A DNA stretch of 64,000 nt from Sympetrum striolatum (lineage: Eukaryota; Arthropoda; Insecta; Odonata; Libellulidae). This document shows positions 45,601 through 59,619 of this stretch, one piece after another. Within the stretch, counting starts at the first letter, position 1. Each line of letters opens with the position of its first letter. The notes below the pieces were generated by a model. It was not told the DNA's origin. It saw only the letters and a list, made by a program, of their open reading frames with translations, and searched no databases. A program made the position numbers and the translations under genes. The stretch spans positions 98,461,657 to 98,525,656 of the forward strand of contig OX388343.1 in NCBI GenBank assembly GCA_947579665.1. The letters are read 5' to 3'.

Positions 45601-48600
45601 CCAGCTGTAAGACTCTAAGACAGGAATATTAAGGATATTAGCTTAGAAACATTTTAAAATCTTTGAAGAAATAATAAAATTCTCATTTGTATCCATTCGA
45701 TGAATGCTAGGCTCTGAGTGATATAAAAGGGATAGCGGTCCTTTAAGTGCCCAATCCCCAGCCATTCACGAATCAAACAACAAATTAATGGACTTGAAGG
45801 GCGACCTTAAGCTTTGTCGAGCTTAACGAACGCGGAAATAAGTTCAAATAATCAACTATTAAATGAAGTAATTAAAGAACACTTAGCATCCGTGTCTTCT
45901 AATTACCACACGGAGTGAGGGGAGTTGAAAGAATTTCCAAGAGTCACTCGCGTGGTTTGCGGGTGACCATGCAGTTCCTGAGACTATATCCGTAGCAAAG
46001 CGTGTCGGGTTTCGTTCATCCTGACAAGGACGAGTCCTTGTCAAAGAAAACACACGGATATTTATTCACGAGTTCCCACGGCGACTCGGCACAAAAATGT
46101 GTGGGACCCTAAGAAGCTATTCTAAATAACTTGGTCAAGCGTATTTGATTACTTCGTGAGATTTCGCCCCTAAAACTCAACCAGAAACACATTTCATCAT
46201 GGCTGCAGTTTCTGTTCGCATTTTCGCTTAGCATCTAAATTTAAATCGAGGAACTTGAGTATAATTTGGCAATCGAAGTTTAAATACTTCGCTTAGCTAA
46301 CGGCAGCAAATTCGTCAGAGCGCAGATTTATCTCATTCGACAAAACCCCTTGATTATCCACAGTGGCATTTGAGTTTAAGTTACTCAAATAAGCAAATGT
46401 TTCGACTTTCTTTCGCAAGGAATCGCATACTTCAAAGGCGAAACGTAATCAGAAGCTTGGGAGAGATAATGTGGGAGTTTTGGAGCAAGGGTTTGTTGAT
46501 TGGAATGTGGAGGAGAAAGAAAGAGAAGAAAATGAAAATGCTGGAAAGTAACAAATCCCAAATGTTACGTCAGCGAAACCATAAACGAAAACAAAGATAA
46601 TAAAAATTATCTCCTTCATACTTCAGAATATCCCGAAAATAAACTGATGTGAAAATACAAACTTATCTTATCAAAACCGATTTCACGCTTTGGGATTTAA
46701 CGAGCGGAAAAAAACTGAAGGCATTCCAACAGAAATACAAATAGTGATACTGCACCACTGAGAGAGAGAATGTGCTGTTATTGTATGCTCTAATACTAAT
46801 TAACAACGGAAGATGAGTGGTACATACATGCTAATCAAAACATTAGAAAAAACAAGAGATCTTTCGAATCTTGCTGATCTCCGGTGGACATTAATTTATT
46901 CTCATAAAATGAGAGCGCATGGCAGTAAATAACAAGAATGAATTAAAATAAACAAACCTGTTTAACTACTAAAACGAATAAACCTGTTAAATATTGAAAG
47001 ATGTAATTGTTTTATATTTCTTGATTATCCAACAAAACTAAATGATACTATTAGCAGAAAAATCTAAAGCTAAATCAATTTCAGGTTTAAAATCTCTAAT
47101 TCCGTAACAGCCGCGTCCTAACTTTCCTTTCTTTTCAATGCTTGTATGTAAGCCATTTCTCAATACTTCCTCGTAGTAATTACGCATAAATATTACTTTA
47201 TGTTAAGTTATAGGAACTAAACATTCTACGTTTGACCAAAAATATTATCGATGGATCTTATAATTGTATCGAGCGACAGATTAAAAAAAAAAACGCTTAG
47301 TGTCACACAAGCAGTTCATTAACAATTAACTTCGACAAAGAATCTGAGAAAAAGGAAAAACTTCCAAGTGCAAATACTTTGATCAGCTAGGAAAAAATGG
47401 TATCACGAGTCGCTTAAATATGTTTATCGGCCGAAGAAAGAGCGTCCAACTAAAATAGATAGAGACGCAAAAGAAACGCATGACAATAATTCCCAACTCC
47501 TAGCGGCGGACTGTTATTTTGGCAAAGCAATCCTTGGCTAGAATGTATACAGAGCTCTGGTGCCAACTATCACGAGTGGAAACACAGGGTGAATGACAGA
47601 ATGACGTCAAGAGAACACGAAAAAAATACGAGACATCGCGAGTACTCGATAACCGAGACATAAAACTAACGCCCAATATCCGGCGATTGGGGTTATTGAG
47701 AAATCATTGCATCAACACTCTCAGATTCATACGGGCAAACGCACGCATCGACCTAAAAATGTAAAAAGAAAACGTAAATAATTATATTTAGATAAATGAT
47801 ATTATAACACATGCGATTCATACGCACGATAGAATTGAAAGATCGGGAAAATGAGAAAAAGGAAGATTAATCAAATAACGTTACTCAAAATTATCCTTAC
47901 ATGTGAGCTCTAATTCTCAAGGATTGTTTACAACAGACACACCGAAAGACCGAATTTTCAGCAAAACAAGTCACCCAGCCAGATCGCTACCAACTAAACC
48001 GACTTGAAATATGCCCACTAATTCCAACACCTTCCCCCTCCACAACATTCAACGGCCGATGACCGAAGAGGTTTACATTTATATTATGCAGCAGAATGTA
48101 AATTGGTGAGAAAAGGCTACCTGGTCGCCAGGAAAAAAGGAGAAAAAAATCTCGACACTGAAGACTCAAAATATAAAATGTATACAACAAAAACAGCAAA
48201 TAACGCCCACGGAAGACGAAGAGGAATGCGCGGGGGACACGTGTCCGACACAAGCGTGTCTAAAATACGCACGCACAAAAACAGCGAAAGATGCGCGGAA
48301 GGGAGGAACGAGAGGTTAAAATATGCGACAGACGAAAGCGCGAAGAAAGAGAAAGCAATGACGGGGAATGGATGAGGAAGACTGACTTTCTGGAAGAGCC
48401 TTGACGCTGTGGAATAGATGATGGGCACTTTATTAGTGACTCCAAGGTTCCTTTTGGGTCCATCATAGTCCGAGGCGGAGGCAAAGGACAGAGAAAAAAC
48501 TACGCAATCTCCAGGTTTGGTTCATTTCGGATATTACCAGGAAATCCGAAGGCCGGTTTGATCCTCGACTTCGCCAACATTGGCAACAAAAAGCCCTGAA

Positions 48601-51600
48601 AAAGGAATACGCCTTCCAAGACAGGAGGGCTGGGTGAGGAAGTTTGCTTTCTCAGTAAGCCACAGCAATGCTAAAAAATCCACGGGCTGCACTACTGCTC
48701 TATGAATTAATCTCTTTCCAGATGGAACAGCCACGCTGAATGCTTTCATCATTCAATCTTCGGTACCTTTTTACTACCACAGCCATGAAATCGACTAATA
48801 AATGAGTAAATGATAGACACGTTATTCCATCCCTTACCATGAGATCAATGTTAGTAAATATTCCAATTATTATATAAAGTAGCAAGGATCTAATAGTTCT
48901 ATTGAAAACAATTGAATGAGACCAGACCAGGGCAAAGGATGTTAGGAAAGGAGAGCTTAAAAGCAAAGAATATTCATTAAAGAACGACTTATAGGCGAGG
49001 GAATAGGCTTTACGCCTCCTACATTGTTAATTAGACTTCTGTAAGATACAAGTGTACAGCGATTAACGGTGCTGAGAACTCATTTTCTGAGGCAAGTCCG
49101 TAAGTATTTTCGCAAAATCCCAATCCGCCATTCAGAAGTTTTGGTTGATTCAATCATAGCACAAAAAACTTCATATTGCATAAATTTAAACTTTATGTGT
49201 TCCAGAGAAACGTAATAAACGTTATTGACTTTTTTTATCTCTAGTTAAGATGTTAAAGACCTTCGAAAGATACGTCTGAAATGCTGAGGAACTTCATTAG
49301 AATTTATGAGGTGCAAGTTCGTGGTGGATTAACTTGCGATAATCGTGTTCTAGTAAAAGGGATAGAACAAGCAGAAATATTTAAATTAAGAGGACAGTTG
49401 ATATAATCCAAAAAATCTGCAACATATATACTGGATCACACATCTATCAAAGTAACCTTAACCAATAACAGACCGTGTCGTTCGTTATCTTGATACACCG
49501 CCGTGCGCACCCGAAGACGACGGCAGTTTTAGAGAGAAATTCAATTAAGAGATTTCCAAAATATAAAACCCAATTTTTTGGGACCGATTCCCCTTATCAG
49601 CGTCATTCCCGAATCAATACACTCGAGCTGCTGCTATTCGCGCCAACGGCTGCAGCAAGTGACGGACATGTCTATAAATGGGAGAAGGATGACCGGAATG
49701 GAGTTTTGGGAATGAAATCGATTTCGGAAATGACCAGACAGATGCTGAGGAAGAACCGGAAAATGAGAAAATGGCAGCCAATTAGGGAAGCGACCCTCGC
49801 ACTTGGGCAGTGCAGCATCCTTCCTCTGCCCGTTTCACCCCGTCCTTTCCACCCCATTGAAGCCGCCTACCGCAACCCTCTGCATGATTCACCGGCGCAA
49901 AAACGAGTTTAAATGCAGAATCGCGATCGTGGGGGAGGGACGGAGAAAGTAACTGGAAAGCACTGACACATTCTCGAATCTGAAAAAATGTGTTAGCACG
50001 ACCTCCGCAGACGTCGTATCTACGAGACGAAAAATTGAAAGATAAATTCAAGGAGGCGATCACTCTTGCCTTGAAAAGCTCGACGAGGCGAGAAATTTTT
50101 CCGCTAACAAGCTTCCGCCGAGACTCATCCGCGGAATTTATAAGGGGGCGGACTTCCGAGAGAAAAACTTTTTCAGCTAAAATTACTTCGCGGTTTATTA
50201 ATCACCGCCTAAATGAACGTTTCCCCCGGACGGTCAGAAAGAAAACGAGACACTTGTTAATTAAATTGAGAAATGCCTTTGGCACTCGATTCTGCGACTA
50301 CTCGGAGCCGTGATCGAGTCCAGCGATTGGGGAAGAATCTGCTGGTTCATCCCGCTGCTAATGTCGCTTCGAAGGGCTGCACTGCACATAATATGGATGA
50401 AAAGTGTTTATTTGAGCTGAAAATCAACACATCCCCCGGTAATTTATCGATTTTCGGAATATGATCTCATTAATTACCACACGTACGTGTGAGACGAAGA
50501 ACCCGTTAACAGAGGCCGGCAGACACTGAAGCCTCTTGCAGCCACGCATCTAGGGCTTCGGAGAGCGGCGCCGCACCACGGACTTTCTCGGATAACCCCG
50601 TTCCGGAGCAGTTTAGGCGACCCGTCTCAACGTGAGAGCCCGGCTTCAAATCTCGGCGAAGATCAGTCTTTAGAGTGGGCCAGATCAGAACGGCGGCATC
50701 GCTCTCAAAACCTTTTTCCAAATAGCTATCAAAGGAGCGCTTCATTGCACTTTTAACTTTCCGATTACTGCAGCAATTGAAGATCAGCTTAGTACTATTT
50801 GAAACTCGATCATGGAAACTAAGACTTGATATTAGGCAAGGATAGAAAAAAATCAAAATTTACACTGCTTAAATTAAAACATGCATGACTAGATTTCGTA
50901 AGATTCCCTTTCGAAACAATAATAATTAATAAAAAATAACATTACTAAAATACCGTTATACATTACGAAAAAGTGGTTATGTTTCCTCCATCAAGCCTAC
51001 GGTATATTTGAAATAAACAAAGAAAAAATAATTGTTAATGGAATCCATGAGATAGCTCCAAGGAAGTGTAATTTCCTAAGCTTGTAGCCAATCTCATCTT
51101 ATTTATCAAAAATAATTCAGCGAAGGGACTTCAATTTTTTCTCCAAAACGCTTACTAATTTGGAACCGAAGGTTAACTTCATATTATAATCCATCAAAAT
51201 ATTAGTCTCGCGCCATATAAAACAAATATATTTACGAAATACACCATGAAGATTATAAACATTATGGAAATGGGGATAATGATAGATTAAAAATAATGAA
51301 AACGGGAAAGTGACTCAGTAAAACATAAACTGAGATAATAAATGCAATATTTTTTAAAGTTACACATTTCATTTAATGATGCGATATGAAATCAGTACTG
51401 CCGAAATCTGTATACAACAAATTTACATTGTACACCGCTTCTAATTTCGGAAATCTTGAAATTAAAATTCTAAGAAGATACATAGCTGATCACGAAAAAA
51501 TATCCCGATTTCTTATCATACGCTGAAATGGTGAAATTACAGCTTTCATTTAAAGTAGACGCTTTCTAGAGATTACTCGAAGTTTCTTCAATTAAATTCT

Positions 51601-53286
51601 TCGCCATTTGAGGATGATACGACGATGCTTAAAATAAGTGAGCAAAAAAAGCGAGAGGTAAAAAGAACTCGTTTCCCTTCTATAATTACGATGTTTTCAC
51701 GTAGTTACAAATATGGGTGGAATTCGCTAGAAACCCCTCAGTTGAGGCGCATTACCTAAGTGACAGTGACTCTGAATATCGGACGTGATGAAGAAGAGAT
51801 AATCAAACTTTAGAAGGGAAGTCCATTAGTAAGGAAATCACTTACAAGAAAGACATCCGAGTCTTACGAAACTTTCCACTGACTCGAGAAGAAGTAACGG
51901 AAATTACCTAATTTAAATGTATTAAAGCGCCCAATTACTCAATGCAAACGCAGCAATTATAAAAAAATTAACTGAATGGCTATGAAAAGAAAATAACTTT
52001 TACTTTCAAGCATATACTTCATTGACAGTGTTTGTTATTTTCCTAGTCGATTTTCCATGGAAGGAACAAAACAATGCCAAACAAAGGAAATTTCCACAAA
52101 CACACGAATCAAAATTAAAAGAAAGCAACCGTATAGTGATTTACAGAATAACGTCAATGATATCTCATAGGGATGAACAATGGATTCAAGAAAAGTACCT
52201 ACACGATAATGCAAAACCGTCAAAAGAAAACTAAACTAAACTTTTCTAGGTGTTTCTATGAGCCAGTCGCTACCTGAGCACATCTTCAGAACAGCGTCCT
52301 TTAAAAAACCTTTCTACGCCATCTCAACCTAATCGATAGACCTTTAAGCAATCATTGATAGGACAAATTAGATATTAGGAAAATAGACACTGTTAGCGAT
52401 TAAACGAATCCGAGCAGAACCGAATTTCGTCACCGTTTCGGACGAAAATAATTACGCCGGAAAGATTTCAGGGAAGATATGAAGAGATAAGAAAGGTGAA
52501 CGCGATGCGAAGAGGCGTCACGTCGTGTCACGGAGACTGCCGTGACTGGTGGATGGCGCACATTATCTCGGCTGATCGAAGCGCTGAGGGCGGAACCGCT
52601 GGGGATGAAGGTCCCCAGAGCGGCCTTGCGAAAACTGAAAACACAGCATTTCTGCACTCGAAACGATGCTACTCCATGGACACTCTTTGATCGATCGGGG
52701 ACTCCAACGATAAGCTCGTGTAAGGCGCCGAAGAGATATGGACTGGAGATAGCATTGATCAGGAATCACCTCGATCGGATATTCATTCCAAAACACTACC
52801 TTCGTTATATTTGGGCGTTAAAATTATGTTTGTTTCTCTATTAAAACCATTTCCAACCACTGGGCTCTTGTTTTTAATGTGATCCCAGCTCTGAAAACAA
52901 ATGAATTCCACCTTTTTTTAGTTTAACGAACAACTGCAAGCAGAGTAGATCGACGGAATGATTAGTAAAATAAATATGAATTTCACGCTAATTTTGATGC
53001 AACGATCATGTATCGCGTTCGACACAAACATAATTAGTTTCAGACAACTGTCATGGGTATGAGTGGCGTTTGATCAAAACTAATCCATCCATTTAAAAGA
53101 TGATTACTTTCCCTTCAGGGACATTTTTCGCGATGGAGAGATAAGGTAAACGAGCATGTTCATTTTTTACATCACATAGGATCACATTATGATAGATGGA
53201 AACATTTTTTTCACCTTCATTCTTTCATCCAATATTAAGTCCTAGAGTTTTGTTTCTTACGTTTCTTCGTATTTTACAAACGCACC
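45601..53286. other. Non-coding stretch, several CpG-rich patches
   Basis: CpG-rich patches lie at about 45,900-46,100, 48,180-48,620, 49,480-49,930, 50,000-50,720 and 52,480-52,760. The longest plus-strand frame of the window, 49,475-49,912 (145 codons), lies here. It has basic stretches such as MLRKNRKMRKWQPIREATLA but no domain I recognise. The minus frame 50,506-50,856 and the plus frame 52,542-52,844 are likewise unrecognised. No tandem array or clear transposon end was found. Confidence 0.4.
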
Positions 53287-53928
53287 TTAACCCTTAAAGG
53301 ACCAAGGGAGGGCTAAAAAAATGTCCACCAATTTTCTTTTTCAATATTTTAAGAACTTAATCGTGTTATACAGTCTTACAACTTCATTACATTGTCAAAT
53401 ATAGGTTGTTAAAGATAACTATAAGTTGATTCATTTTGTACGTTTTTTTAAGCAATGTAATGAGAGCGGAAATAGGACGCAAAATGACCCACCCTTGGTC
53501 CAACCTGCGACATATTTTCGAACCAAATGGAATCATGTATTTTGACAAATAGGTTTTAATTATTTTTTATAATTCAATTTATTTTTTTAAATTGTACCTT
53601 GTTGTTGATTTATAAGCATAACTAACGGTGATTTACAAACTTATTTTCCGAATTAGAGCTTTAAAGCCGGTACCATTGAGAAGAAGCTTAATCATATTCC
53701 CGTCATTGATGAGTTTTTTTTTTAATAAAAATTTCATTATTTTTGTCGCAGTAGTACAATTTTTAGCAGCAAAAATCATTGTAAGAAGTTTATAAAAATC
53801 CAAGAAGGCAACTGCTGAAGAGATATTATGTATCATTATTATTTTATCGAAAAAACAAGTGGACAATTTTTTATTGGTCCCCTTGGTCCACGGAGTAACC
53901 AAGAAAAGGTTGGACCTTTAAGAGTAAA
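53287..53928. mobile_element. piggyBac-like non-autonomous element, 642 bp
   Basis: The left end TTAACCCTTAAAGGACCAA (53287-53305) and the inverse of the right end, TTTACTCTTAAAGGTCCAA (53928-53910), match at 16 of 19 positions. TTAA plus CCCT is the hallmark of piggyBac-superfamily ends; the right TTAA has decayed to TAAA. A CCTTGGTCC motif recurs inside (about 53,490 and 53,884) and as its inverse near the left end (GGACCAAGGG). The interior frame on the minus strand (53,633-53,902, 89 codons) is low-complexity and shows none of the catalytic-Asp blocks of piggyBac transposases. It is therefore probably a MITE-like derivative. Confidence 0.62.
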
Positions 53929-56900
53929 ATCACGCTTTCCTAATTATAAACAAAAGGTAAATAGAAAAAAGCACTCGCTCGCGGGATTCCACAAAAATGC
54001 AAATTTCTATCTCGATTTCCTCAAGAATGACCTTCCGAAGCATCGAATAACAGCCATCGATTTCCGATGTCGATAAACCACGCGATTTCATTGGTTCGAA
54101 AGCGGAATTTGAGCGATTTCTTTCCGGCAGCTCCTTTACCTATAGGACCAACAGAATATGAATTCGCTACGAGGAAAACCAGAGCAACCAATTGCGTAGT
54201 TGTGCTGCATCCACCACTCCTGGAAATGGACTGGGGAAAGTGGTCGTCAACACCAGCGGAAGCCACCACAATCATCCTTTGAACTCCTTGCATTTCAATT
54301 AGCTCCCGATATACGAGCGGCGAGGGGAACATACCAAAAAACATACGTGTCGACATGTGCGACGCGCACTTCTCCAAACTGCGCAGTGGCCTTAGAAGAT
54401 GAACAATCGGCAGTCCTATTTGGTCGTACGTTAGCTTCCCATCGCGGATTTCATTCTGCCGCCGAGGAGGACTAAAAATCGATGCCGGGAATATGATTAA
54501 TCTCCGCGAGTTACTGCTTATGCGGGAACCCGCTGTTCGCGGCAGAGAAAGCGTGTACGTGAGGCCGAGCAGAGAATTTCCTTTGCTCGGTTCCACAAAA
54601 CACCTATTCGAAATTCAATACATTCTCGTAAACGGTTCCTATTTATATAAGACGGGAATATGGTATTTTGGACTAAATCGATCAACGGGTTCGAAATAAA
54701 CGGAATGAGTGGGAGTAGAACGTAAATGTTTTGACCTAGAAGGCGAGCAACCTACATATGATTTGGAAACACTGCAAAGGATGTTTAGCTAGCTACCTAA
54801 AACTACGGCAATCGATTAAATCACGATAAACACAACTACAATACTGGTAATGATCTGTTAATGAACAAAACCGGTCAAAATTTATCGCAAATTACTCTAG
54901 ATGGTGCAAGAGGGCCATTTAAAGCAAGAAGTAATAAACGTTAATTAGCAAAAATCAAAATATCGATTCCACACTATCTCGCGAGCTTTCTTCCAGAAAA
55001 TTACGTTCAGAATGAGCTATACATTCCAGTAGAACATTAATTATAATTAATTACTAATTTGCATAACTGGAAATTTACTGCAAACAACTGTTAGAAAAAC
55101 ATTTTGACACTTAAATCTAGCATGTGATTTAACCATAGGTAAAAACAGTATTTATTGAACGCCATCGAGATTACACCGGCAAAGATCGCGAAGGTCACGA
55201 GAGCGAAATCAATGGAGCCTTAGAAATAACCGTAGCGAATATTAAGGCCACCGGAAAAGACCCCGGAATTCCGCTCTGGGACCTCGACCATCGCGTCAAA
55301 ATACAAATTAAGAAATAAAAGCAAAGCCCAAGTGTCTTCTGGGGAAACACACATACGTAGTAATCACTAGGTTAACTCCTGTTTCCGCCTCGCCAATCCG
55401 GCATCAATTTCACAGCTCCTTATTAGTAGAATGCAAGCGGCGTGAGTCAGCCGACAAGATTCCGAGCCTTATCCACCCACGACGCCGACGGCGAAACCAC
55501 AAAAGCGGATACCAAAGAGTGGGATGGAGAGCAATCGATGAAGAAAGCTGTTGGAAAAGGCGATTGTCTCGATGAATGAGAAGGCGGATAAGAGGTATTA
55601 AGAGGGATGAATAAAGAGGACACCCAAAAGGGAAGAGCCAAAATGTGGTGAGCGAAACGACGAAGGGGAACAATGAATAAAGATCCGTGCAATGTCATTG
55701 ACAATGTAATGATAGTGGTCGCAGTTTAAGACAGTAAAAATTACTGAGAACCCATCGTTTTAAGGTTTAGTATCTTCATATTACTCGTACATTAAAGTCT
55801 ATAGTCATGCAATCGTGTAATATACATTGTCACGATTATAAAAACAATATCTTTTGCTACCTCTGCGGACACAAGATCAATAGCTCGCAGAACGTATTAC
55901 TTTAACTATAATACTTTAATTTGTTAATACGTCAAAAAACCCAATATGCACAATATTTATTGCATCCTTATTATATACTATTTCTATGAATTGAAAATGA
56001 AATTACAGAGGGCTTAGTGTAAGAAGAGGTATCAATCACATCCCAGTAAGGATTCCGTTTGATCTAATCACATCTAATCTGATTTTGATCTCATCTGGAC
56101 AGAAGATGTGCCCAACCATTGAAATTAGATAGTAGTCCTTCGAGATAAGGTTTGTTACAATGGAAACCCCTCTGTGAGATCGATAAGATATCTTAGGGGC
56201 TACAACTGCTTATCAAAGAGCAAAGGGTTAATCAGAGATAGGGAAATCAATCGTCTATACCCTCACAATAAACGGAAAGCAATTTTTCACATATATAAAC
56301 ACGATATGTCTCTTTCGAGATTAAATTGAGGAAAACGATTCTGCATTTGCCAAGCTTTACTCTAACAAATGAATTTTCTCTGCGGAGCGGGGGACGATGT
56401 GCGCAGTATCCAGTGCGTATTAAAAGGAATTGCAAACAAATACTCTTGTAGCAAAAAGCAGCAGCTCATCCGTCACTGTTTCTAACACAGTCATCAGTTA
56501 CGGAATTTTCAACAGCTAATCGCGGAGATAACAGCTGGGTCGATTCGTCTTCCTGCCTTAGGCAAGATACAAGAAAATGAAATATGAATGCAGTTAATTA
56601 GCTAATTTATCACCTTAATTACTTTCAAGATTTCGTGAAATGCACTCGCTTATCGATGGTCTTTTTCAAGCTTTCGAATCGAATTCCAACCAGCTCTCTC
56701 CCATCTCTCATGATAAATTAAGCAGAAAAGAATTTTAACCAAAGATTGATACATGTAAAGAATTGCCGAAAAAATTAGATTCTTAAAATGAAATACATCA
56801 TTCAAACAAGGTCATTTATAATATTCATGAATAACATAAAAATTGCTGTCCTAAAACAAAACCTCATTTTATTAATTGCTCTAATTTTAAAATTGGAAAC

Positions 56901-59310
56901 ACAAATCACGTAACCACGAATTAAGTCACAAAGAGTATCTTATAAGAGACATTATACACATATTTGTTTAATATCTGCATTACACATGCATCCCAATTTA
57001 TTGTATTTATTATATCATGGTGTTTTGTCGAAGATAAACAAATAAGCGAGTAATTAAGAAACAGAATAAAAATATTAAATCATTAACCATCCTTCAGCAT
57101 AATGAGCAAATTTTCATCATATAACCATTTATTTATATCATTTTGGATCATTTCGTTGTAAAAAAAGTAAAAATCCATTTAATGCGACTCAAATACGGGG
57201 AAAAAAGAGGTAGGAGTGGTATATGATAGGATACGCAGTAATTTTATCCAAAAGTATTCGTAAGGTGAGAATCATAGAGTTAAAATAAGGAAATCTACAA
57301 TTCTGCTATGAGATATTGGTGCTGTGACACTGTAACAATTTTTTTAACAAAAGGGTACATCCCGTTGAATAAATAAATGACAATATTAATATTATAATTA
57401 GCTATAACATCGCCCATGACTGATCCATTGTTGATTTATTTGCGTATTAACTGGCAAAATATCTGATGATGAACTAAATAAGTGACCCAGCCAAAATGAC
57501 CAAAGACCGAGCTCTAAATTTGGGTAGTACTACCACAATACACGGTCCAAGTACATTCAAAATCGATGTTCATTAATTGTTTAACAAGCAAAAGAGTTTA
57601 AGATCCAACTAAATAAGCACTCTTTATAAGATTTTTCCTTAAATATAATTTATTATACTCCTCATTTTTTATAATTTACTTCCGTATTGTCGATGAAATG
57701 AACAGATCAACATAACCGATGGTTATTTATCATTCAACATACTCATTTACGTTGATTCTGAAAATTGCGAAGAGCCACAAGTATCTTTAACACCCAGGAT
57801 TAGCTTGGATTATCCGGCAAGTATCACGTACGCTAATTCACCATTCGTTCAAACCGACTGTTTTCCATGCGATTTAAATCACGCAGATGAATCACTGTCT
57901 CAGAGATGTCGGAATTGTCTATTCCGTTGCTAGGAAATCCTCTCTTTCAACAAACGCAATTCGCAGCAGGGAAAACAAGAACCGAACCTCGTATTGTAAA
58001 CATGAGCGTAATCGTATTCAAGGTGACTTTTCTTGTTGAAATCAGGAACCCAGCGTAAGATACAAACGCTAATATTAATAGCAGAATTTTAGCATACAAA
58101 AATGAAAACGTCTCAATGCCATATCTACATAAAATAGTCTCAATTTGATTGCGATGATATCTACAAAGTAAATAGTTCATTATATCTACATCACTAATTC
58201 CTATGGAATTGAAATAAATCAAAAAACTTGAAGGGAATGAGTAGCGCTCTGCACTCATTTACGATAACACAGCAAGAGCACAGCGAAGTACATTGATGAC
58301 TCCTTGGTTCGTTTTTCAGCGATACAAATCAAGTTTCCTGAAAAGACACGGAAAACGCTTTGCTTGAATACGTGTTTCATTGACCTAAACTCGAAACGAT
58401 AATATTGTGAACTGGAATCAGATGATATTGGTAACACAATGCAGTTCTTGGCTCTTATCAAGTACAATGATGGCAAACGAAGAGAAAAACTATCATGTTG
58501 TCGCTCGTTTGGAACATAAATCGAGGTAACTTTATGGCTTAAAAATATATATTAATGAATAGGCTGCCATCTGTATGGATCACAATTTTTATGGAAAACA
58601 ATATTGAATAGAAAATCTGAAACTACCAGTTCATAGGGTCGGCGAACAAGTTTATAAATAAACAAACCATCTTCCTACGGAGGAGTATAAAGATAATATG
58701 AACTATACCGAAGAAAGAGTACATAACCACACTGTACGACACTTTAGAAAATTAGTATATTACTATAATAACCAAGAGCTCTGAACAAGAGTGTAGAAAT
58801 AATAAAGTTAGCAAAGGAGTAATAGAGACTTTATATATAGAATGTAAAATGGGGGTAATCAGTGAGTGGAACGGGCGATAAGAAAGTGGGAAGAGAGAGG
58901 ACCCGCAGAGGCAGAAAAAACTCAATCTCTCCATCCTTATCCCCTCGCAGAAGTAATTTGGGGAAATGCTGATTAATTTTAAGCCCGACACAAACACCAC
59001 ATTCCACAAAAAAAAGTCTGGCATTAGAGATTAACCTAGTTCAAACGAGTACGTACAGAATTCAATTAGTAGTTCCGAAGTGTAAAGAAATTAAATAAAA
59101 ATTATGCGAACAAAGAGGGTCTCAATAAAGCACGCAGTAATGGTATAGTTAAAATAGGGCAGTGATAAAGAAGATTAATGAAATCTACGGAGGCGGCTTG
59201 GATGTTGTGGAAATTCATAATCAGAAAGTCTTCTTTTGAAAGATGATTGAATTCATTATCCGGGAGCGATCGAAGACTGGTTTACTTAGAAAGACAATAG
59301 AAAGTGTACC
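53929..59310. other. Non-coding stretch with a 191-codon open frame
   Basis: The minus-strand frame 54,021-54,596 (191 codons) is the second longest in the window. Parts look protein-like (SLEKCASHMSTRMFFGMF, VQRMIVVASAGVDDHFP, GPIGKGAAGKKS), but I recognise no family, and plus-strand frames are open over the same GC-rich stretch. 55,400-55,700 is another CpG patch. 55,740-59,300 is AT-rich with nothing recognised. Confidence 0.4.
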
Positions 59311-59619
59311 CCTATGTTCTTAACCAAGGGTGTGAGCACCTCTGGGGGTACGAGAGAGTATTTTTAAGGGCGTGAGAGAAGATTTAAAATTTTTAACGAT
59401 ACTTAAAAACAATGTAGCCATCAAAAACGTAGATATTGCTTTACATGCAATAACATAGTATTTACTGTAATTGTGCAGATATTTTTCTAAATAGTGTTTA
59501 CAGTAAATGTATTTTTATGCAAAAAATAAATTATCTTGCAATAAACGTCACTTCCTTAATATAAAATAGAAACACTTTTTCAAGGGGCTGCTGGGAATTA
59601 AAAAGTATAAGAACCAACA
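59311..59619. mobile_element. Probable hAT-like MITE, about 310 bp
   Basis: The left end CTATGTTCTTAACC and the inverse of the right end (TTGGTTCTTATACTTTTTAA) both resemble the hAT-type end CAGNGGTTCTTAACC. The subterminal GAGCACCTCTGGGGGTACG and the right-side GGGCTGCTGGGAATTAAAAA are also typical of such elements from memory. Ends are decayed, no 8-bp duplication is clear, and there is no coding sequence. Confidence 0.4.

Noticed and set aside
50580..50680. Possible tRNA-like segment with GGCTTCAAATC B box
   Set aside because: The distance to the nearest A-box-like string is too short and no cloverleaf can be drawn; similarity may be chance.
53874..53894. TTGGTCCCCTT, resembling the start of miR-133
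   Set aside because: It is part of the repeated CCTTGGTCC motif of the piggyBac-like element and lacks the rest of the miRNA and its hairpin.
54021..54596. 191-codon minus-strand frame
   Set aside because: Plus-strand frames are open across the same stretch and no family is recognisable, so composition explains it.
56050..56100. Repeated ATCTAATC/GATCTCATC strings
   Set aside because: Too short and irregular to be called a tandem repeat.
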